24,439 nucleotides of DNA from JAXHUE01 sp034189655. Lineage in GTDB: Bacteria; Chloroflexota; Dehalococcoidia; E44-bin15. The notes below the pieces were generated by a model. The model was not told the DNA's origin and made no database searches. It was given only the letters and a program-made list of their open reading frames with translations. Made by a program: the position numbers and the translations under genes. The DNA lies in the NCBI GenBank assembly GCA_034189655.1, contig JAXHUE010000027.1:1-24439 (forward strand), read 5' to 3'. Positions 21,038 through 24,439 of the stretch are shown here, in pieces (positions within the stretch are counted from its first letter, which is position 1; each line of letters begins with the position of its first letter).

Positions 21038-22021
21038 ATGGCGATGAGAACCACCAGGCAGCGCCAGGCCGGGCCTTCTGTGGAGGCACTTCCCCGGCGG
21101 CGGCGCCACGTCTTGGACTTAGACGACTTCGGCGCAGAGGAGATCGAGCTGGTGTTCCAGACCGCCGAGGTCATGAGGGAGGTGCTCTCCCGTCCCATTA
21201 AGAAGGTGCCCACCTTGAGGGGCAAGACCCTGGTCACCATGTTCTACGAGGCCAGCACCCGCACCCGCGTATCGTTCGAGCAGGCGGCGAAGAGCCTGAG
21301 CGCCGACGTGGTGAACGTGAGCGCCACCGGCTCCAGCGTGGACAAGGGGGAGTCCCTCATCGATACCGCCCGCACCCTTCAGGCCCTGGGCGCCGATGTC
21401 ATCGTCATGCGCCACTTCCACGCCGGCGCCCCGTACCTGGTCGCCAGGCACACCGACGTGAGCGTGATAAACGGCGGCGACGGCTGCCACGCCCACCCCT
21501 CGCAGGGGCTCCTCGACCTGTTCACCATCAGGGAGCACATGGGGAGCATCGAGGGGCTCAAGGTGGTGATCGTCGGCGATATCCTCTTCAGCAGAGTAGC
21601 CCGCTCCAACATCTGGGGGCTGTGGCGCATGGGGGCCACGGTATGCCTCTGCGGCCCGGCCACCCTGATGCCCCCGGGGCTGGGCCCCCCTTACTTTCCC
21701 CCGGTAGAGGTGGAGCACGACCTGGAGCGGGCGATAGCGGGGGCCGACGTCGTCATGCCGCTCCGCCTTCAGACCGAGAGGCAGCGCAGCGGGCTGCTCC
21801 CCAGCATTCGCGAGTACGTGCAGCGCTACCAGCTCGACTCGCGGCGCCTGGCGATGGCCAGCCCGCGGGCGCTGGTGCTGCACCCCGGCCCCATGAACGA
21901 GGGGGTGGAGATAACCGCCGAGGTCGCCCACGGTGCGCAGTCGGTCATCGAGGAGCAGGTGACCAACGGCGTGGCGATACGCATGGCGCTGCTCTACATG
22001 CTGGTGGGGGGTGGCCAGTGA
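21038..22021 (+). CDS. pyrB: Aspartate carbamoyltransferase catalytic subunit
   Basis: This 327-residue enzyme makes carbamoyl-aspartate, the first committed step of pyrimidine synthesis. It shows the carbamoyl-phosphate loop STRTRVSFE (73-81, in FYEASTRTR), VDKGES (101-106), HAHPSQGLLD (151-160), PLRLQTERQ and HPGPMNEGVEI near the C-terminus. An N-terminal extension of about 23 basic residues precedes the usual HVLDLDDF start. The ATG at 21038 is supported by AAGGAGGG nine bases upstream. No pyrI regulatory subunit is present; regulation is via PyrR. Its stop overlaps pyrC (GTGA). Confidence 0.96.
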   Translation: MAMRTTRQRQAGPSVEALPRRRRHVLDLDDFGAEEIELVFQTAEVMREVLSRPIKKVPTLRGKTLVTMFYEASTRTRVSFEQAAKSLSADVVNVSATGSSVDKGESLIDTARTLQALGADVIVMRHFHAGAPYLVARHTDVSVINGGDGCHAHPSQGLLDLFTIREHMGSIEGLKVVIVGDILFSRVARSNIWGLWRMGATVCLCGPATLMPPGLGPPYFPPVEVEHDLERAIAGADVVMPLRLQTERQRSGLLPSIREYVQRYQLDSRRLAMASPRALVLHPGPMNEGVEITAEVAHGAQSVIEEQVTNGVAIRMALLYMLVGGGQ

Positions 22022-23400
22022 GCGCACTGCCGCTCCTCATCACAGGCGGCCGCATCTGCGACCCCGCGTCCGGGCTGGATGTCGTGGCCGACCTCCTCGT
22101 CGCCGATGGCGCCATCGCCCAGGTGCGCCGCGGCGGGGAGGAGCTGCGCTGTGAGCCCGCCTCGGTGCTCTCCGCCCGCGGGCGGATAGTTGCCCCCGGC
22201 CTGATCGACCTCCACTGCCACCTGCGCGAGCCGGGGTTCGAGTACAAGGAGACCATCGCCAGCGGCACCAGGGCGGCGGCGAGGGGGGGGTTCACCACGG
22301 TGTGCTGCATGCCCAACACCGAGCCCCCCATCGACTCGCGGGCAGCGGTGCAGTTCGTCCTGGAGCGGGCCGCCGCCGCGGGCGCGGTGCGGGTGCTCCC
22401 CATCGGCTGCATCACCAGGGGGCGCCGCGGCCAGGAGATGGTGGAGATGGCGGAGCTGGCCGACGCCGGCTGCTGGGGATTGAGCGACGACGGCGATGCC
22501 GTCGCCGACGCCCGCCTCATGCGCTACGCCATGGAGTACAGCCGCTCCCTGGGCCTGGTGCTCATCGAGCACTGCGAGGACGCCTCGCTCTCGGAAGAGG
22601 GCCAGGTGAACGAGGGGCCGCTCTCCACCCGCCTCGGCTTAAAAGGCATCCCCGCCGCCGCTGAGGAGGGCGTGGTCGCCCGCGACATCGCCCTCGCCGA
22701 GATGACCGGGGCCCGGCTGCACATCGCCCACGTGAGCACCGCGGGCTCGGTGGACCTCATCAGGCGCGCCAAGGAGAGGGGGGTCGCCGTCACCGCCGAG
22801 GTCACCCCGCACCACTTGACGCTCACCGAGGAGCGGGTGCTGGGGCCGGACTGGGGGGATGAGGCAGCGAAGGGGCCCAAGCCCCTGGCCCTCTCCTGCT
22901 ACGATACCGCGGCCAAGGTGAACCCGCCGCTGCGGTCGGCCAGGGATGTAGAGGCGCTCCGGGCCGGCCTAAAGGAGGGCGTAATCGATGCCATCGCCAC
23001 CGACCACGCCCCCCACGCCGACGTGGACAAGCGGTGCGAGTTCGCGGTGAGCGCCTTCGGCATAAGCGGGCTGGAGACCGCGCTGGGGTGCGCCCTCTCG
23101 CTGGTGCACAGCGGCGCCATGGACATGGCGACCGTGCTGGCAAGGCTCACCTCGGGGCCGGCCGCGGTGCTGGGGCGAGGCGATATCGGCCAGCTCAAGG
23201 TGGGCGCCCCTGCCGATATCGTCATCATCGACCCCGATGCTGAGTGGGTAGTAGACCCCGCGGCGTTCGCCTCCAGGGGCCGCAACACCCCGTTCGCCGG
23301 CTACGTGTTCCGCGGCCGGGCGCTGGCCACCGTGTGCCGCGGCGAGGTCGCCTACCGCGACCCAGGCGTTGAATTTGGAGAAGGGGCAGGTGCGATGTGA
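22018..23400 (+). CDS. pyrC: Dihydroorotase, class I
   Basis: This 460-residue metalloenzyme cyclises carbamoyl-aspartate to dihydroorotate. The metal motif is HCHLREPG (66-73), with PNTEPPID (99-106), EVTPHHLTLT, a long KVNPPLR segment and IATDHAPH near the C-terminal side. It is slightly longer than the usual 425-430 residues, partly through an insertion between the HHLTLTEE and NPPLR motifs. It starts at a GTG overlapping the pyrB stop (GTGA), and its own stop overlaps carA the same way, so pyrB, pyrC and carA are translationally chained. Confidence 0.95.
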   Translation: MSALPLLITGGRICDPASGLDVVADLLVADGAIAQVRRGGEELRCEPASVLSARGRIVAPGLIDLHCHLREPGFEYKETIASGTRAAARGGFTTVCCMPNTEPPIDSRAAVQFVLERAAAAGAVRVLPIGCITRGRRGQEMVEMAELADAGCWGLSDDGDAVADARLMRYAMEYSRSLGLVLIEHCEDASLSEEGQVNEGPLSTRLGLKGIPAAAEEGVVARDIALAEMTGARLHIAHVSTAGSVDLIRRAKERGVAVTAEVTPHHLTLTEERVLGPDWGDEAAKGPKPLALSCYDTAAKVNPPLRSARDVEALRAGLKEGVIDAIATDHAPHADVDKRCEFAVSAFGISGLETALGCALSLVHSGAMDMATVLARLTSGPAAVLGRGDIGQLKVGAPADIVIIDPDAEWVVDPAAFASRGRNTPFAGYVFRGRALATVCRGEVAYRDPGVEFGEGAGAM

Positions 23401-24439
23401 GTGACAAGGCCATCCTGGTGCTGGAAGACGGCTCGGTATACCGCGGGTACTCCTTCGGGGCCCCGGCCCCGGCCTACGGCGAGGTGGTGTTCAACACCAG
23501 CATGACCGGCTACCAGGAGATGCTCACCGACCCCTCCTACGCCGGCCAGATAGTGGTGCCCACCTATCCCATGGTGGGCAACTACGGCATAAACCCTGAT
23601 GACGTCGAGTCGCGCTGCATCCAGGTGGCGGGCTTCGCGGTGAGGGAGGAGTGCCCCCTGCCCAGCCACTGGCGCAGCACCCAGACCCTGCACCAGTACC
23701 TGGAGAGCAGTGGCATCCCCGGCATCGCCGGCTTAGATACCCGCGCCGTCACCAGGCGGCTGCGCGTGGCCGGCGTGATGATGGGGGCGATCACCCAGGG
23801 CCCGCCGGAGGAGGCACTGGAGCGGCTGCGGGTGCTCCCCCGCTACGACGACCTCAACTACGTGCAGCGGGTGAGCACTGATGCCCACTATCGCTGGGAG
23901 GGCCCGCCGGGCCAGGACGACGCCGTGCACATCGTGATCGTCGATTGCGGGCTCAAGCTCAGCATCCTGCGCTACCTGAAGGGTCTCGGCTGCGCCATAA
24001 CCGTGGTGCCATCGACCACCTCCCCTGAGGACATCCTGGCCCTGGGGCCCGATGGCATCGTGCTCTCCCCGGGCCCGGGCGACCCGGCGCTGCCCTACCT
24101 GGAGCGCACGGTGCATGCCCTCCTGGGGGAGCGGCCCATCATGGGCATCTGCCTGGGGCATCAGCTCATCGGGCGCGCCTTTGGGGCGCATACCTTCAAG
24201 CTGAAATTCGGCCACAGGGGGGCCAACCACCCGGTGAGAGACCTAGAGAGCGGCCGGGTGCACATCACCGCCCAGAATCACGGATATGCCGTGGATGCGG
24301 ACACCCTCAAGGGGGGGTTCGAGGTGAGCCACGTGAGCCTAAACGACGGCACCGTGGAGGGGCTCAGGCACCGGGAGTGGCCCATCCTCTCCATCCAGTA
24401 CCACTCCGAGGCATCGCCCGGCCCCATGGACACGGTGGG
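23397..24439 (+). CDS. carA: Carbamoyl-phosphate synthase small subunit (truncated by window end)
   Basis: The window holds 347 codons, so probably only the last 10 to 30 residues are missing. CarA hydrolyses glutamine for the large subunit. The N-terminal domain has VFNTSMTGYQEMLTDPSY and GLDTRAVTRRL. The glutaminase domain has IVLSPGPGDP, the nucleophile Cys252 in GICLGHQL, FGHRGANHPV, QNHGYAVD and the triad region QYHSEASPGP, where the usual HPEA is HSEA. The GTG start overlaps the pyrC stop. carB would be expected next, outside the window. Confidence 0.95.
   Translation, partial: MSDKAILVLEDGSVYRGYSFGAPAPAYGEVVFNTSMTGYQEMLTDPSYAGQIVVPTYPMVGNYGINPDDVESRCIQVAGFAVREECPLPSHWRSTQTLHQYLESSGIPGIAGLDTRAVTRRLRVAGVMMGAITQGPPEEALERLRVLPRYDDLNYVQRVSTDAHYRWEGPPGQDDAVHIVIVDCGLKLSILRYLKGLGCAITVVPSTTSPEDILALGPDGIVLSPGPGDPALPYLERTVHALLGERPIMGICLGHQLIGRAFGAHTFKLKFGHRGANHPVRDLESGRVHITAQNHGYAVDADTLKGGFEVSHVSLNDGTVEGLRHREWPILSIQYHSEASPGPMDTV

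Noticed and set aside
21622..22017. Upstream extension of the pyrC frame inside pyrB.
   Set aside because: It overlaps the conserved C-terminal part of PyrB; the GTG at 22018 in a GTGA overlap gives the normal dihydroorotase N-terminus.

Overview
The window is GC-rich, gene-dense bacterial chromosome with no transposase, phage gene, CRISPR array, rRNA or tRNA that I can see. Codon use is uniformly GC-rich, translation signals are classic Shine-Dalgarno (SD) sites, many genes overlap by GTGA or ATGA, and most operons start at a recognisable sigma70-type promoter. Several families point to an anaerobic Gram-positive-like or Chloroflexota (Dehalococcoidia-like) lineage: a 2-hydroxyacyl-CoA dehydratase subunit, a cobalamin-type radical SAM protein, an ADP-forming acyl-CoA synthetase alpha subunit, an R3H/AAA ATPase of the SpoIIIAA/Ycf45 type, and a PyrR-attenuated pyr operon. 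The lineage is an inference; no marker gene here settles it.

Layout. 1-1487 (+): a HicB/HicA toxin-antitoxin pair abutting a 2-hydroxyacyl-CoA dehydratase D-component homologue. 1610-2623 (+): type I GAPDH. 2838-5271 (+): a B12-domain radical SAM protein and an MJ0301-like metallo-beta-lactamase-fold protein. 5282-6693 (+): a strong promoter, two small membrane proteins (DUF948-like and YtxH-like) and a fumarylacetoacetate-hydrolase-family enzyme. 6714-9645 (-): an FAD-linked GlcD/D-lactate-dehydrogenase-type oxidase, then a delimited transcription unit (promoter, DsrE-like protein, MenB/BadI-like crotonase, terminator). 9724-12111 (-): operon uspA-like, short TrkA-N, full TrkA, pheA. 12137-12814 (-): a two-TM ion channel with an abnormal selectivity filter, with its own promoter. 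12924-14483 (+): divergent promoter, NDP-forming acyl-CoA synthetase alpha subunit, hairpin terminator. 14652-15497 (+): acetolactate decarboxylase predicted to be a lipoprotein. 15532-20307 (+): pdxS, pdxT, a tandem-GNAT-like unknown, the R3H/AAA ATPase and tmk. 20332-24439 (+): promoter, PyrR attenuator leader, pyrR, pyrB, pyrC and the start of carA, which runs off the end.

How it fits together. The right half is housekeeping biosynthesis: PLP synthase (PdxST), dTMP kinase, and de novo pyrimidine synthesis under PyrR control. The pyr leader carries mutually exclusive antiterminator and terminator helices. The terminator's 3' arm doubles as the pyrR SD, and a small leader ORF crosses the terminator. 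The middle holds K+/ion-related genes: a channel with a degenerate pore and two separate TrkA-type NAD-binding regulators, co-transcribed with a stress protein and prephenate dehydratase. The left half has acyl-CoA and redox enzymes typical of an anaerobe.

The points most worth a second look are the pyr leader, the channel filter (TMGTA instead of TVGYG), the MenB-like protein with a replaced catalytic aspartate and a charged loop insertion, and the lipoprotein acetolactate decarboxylase.
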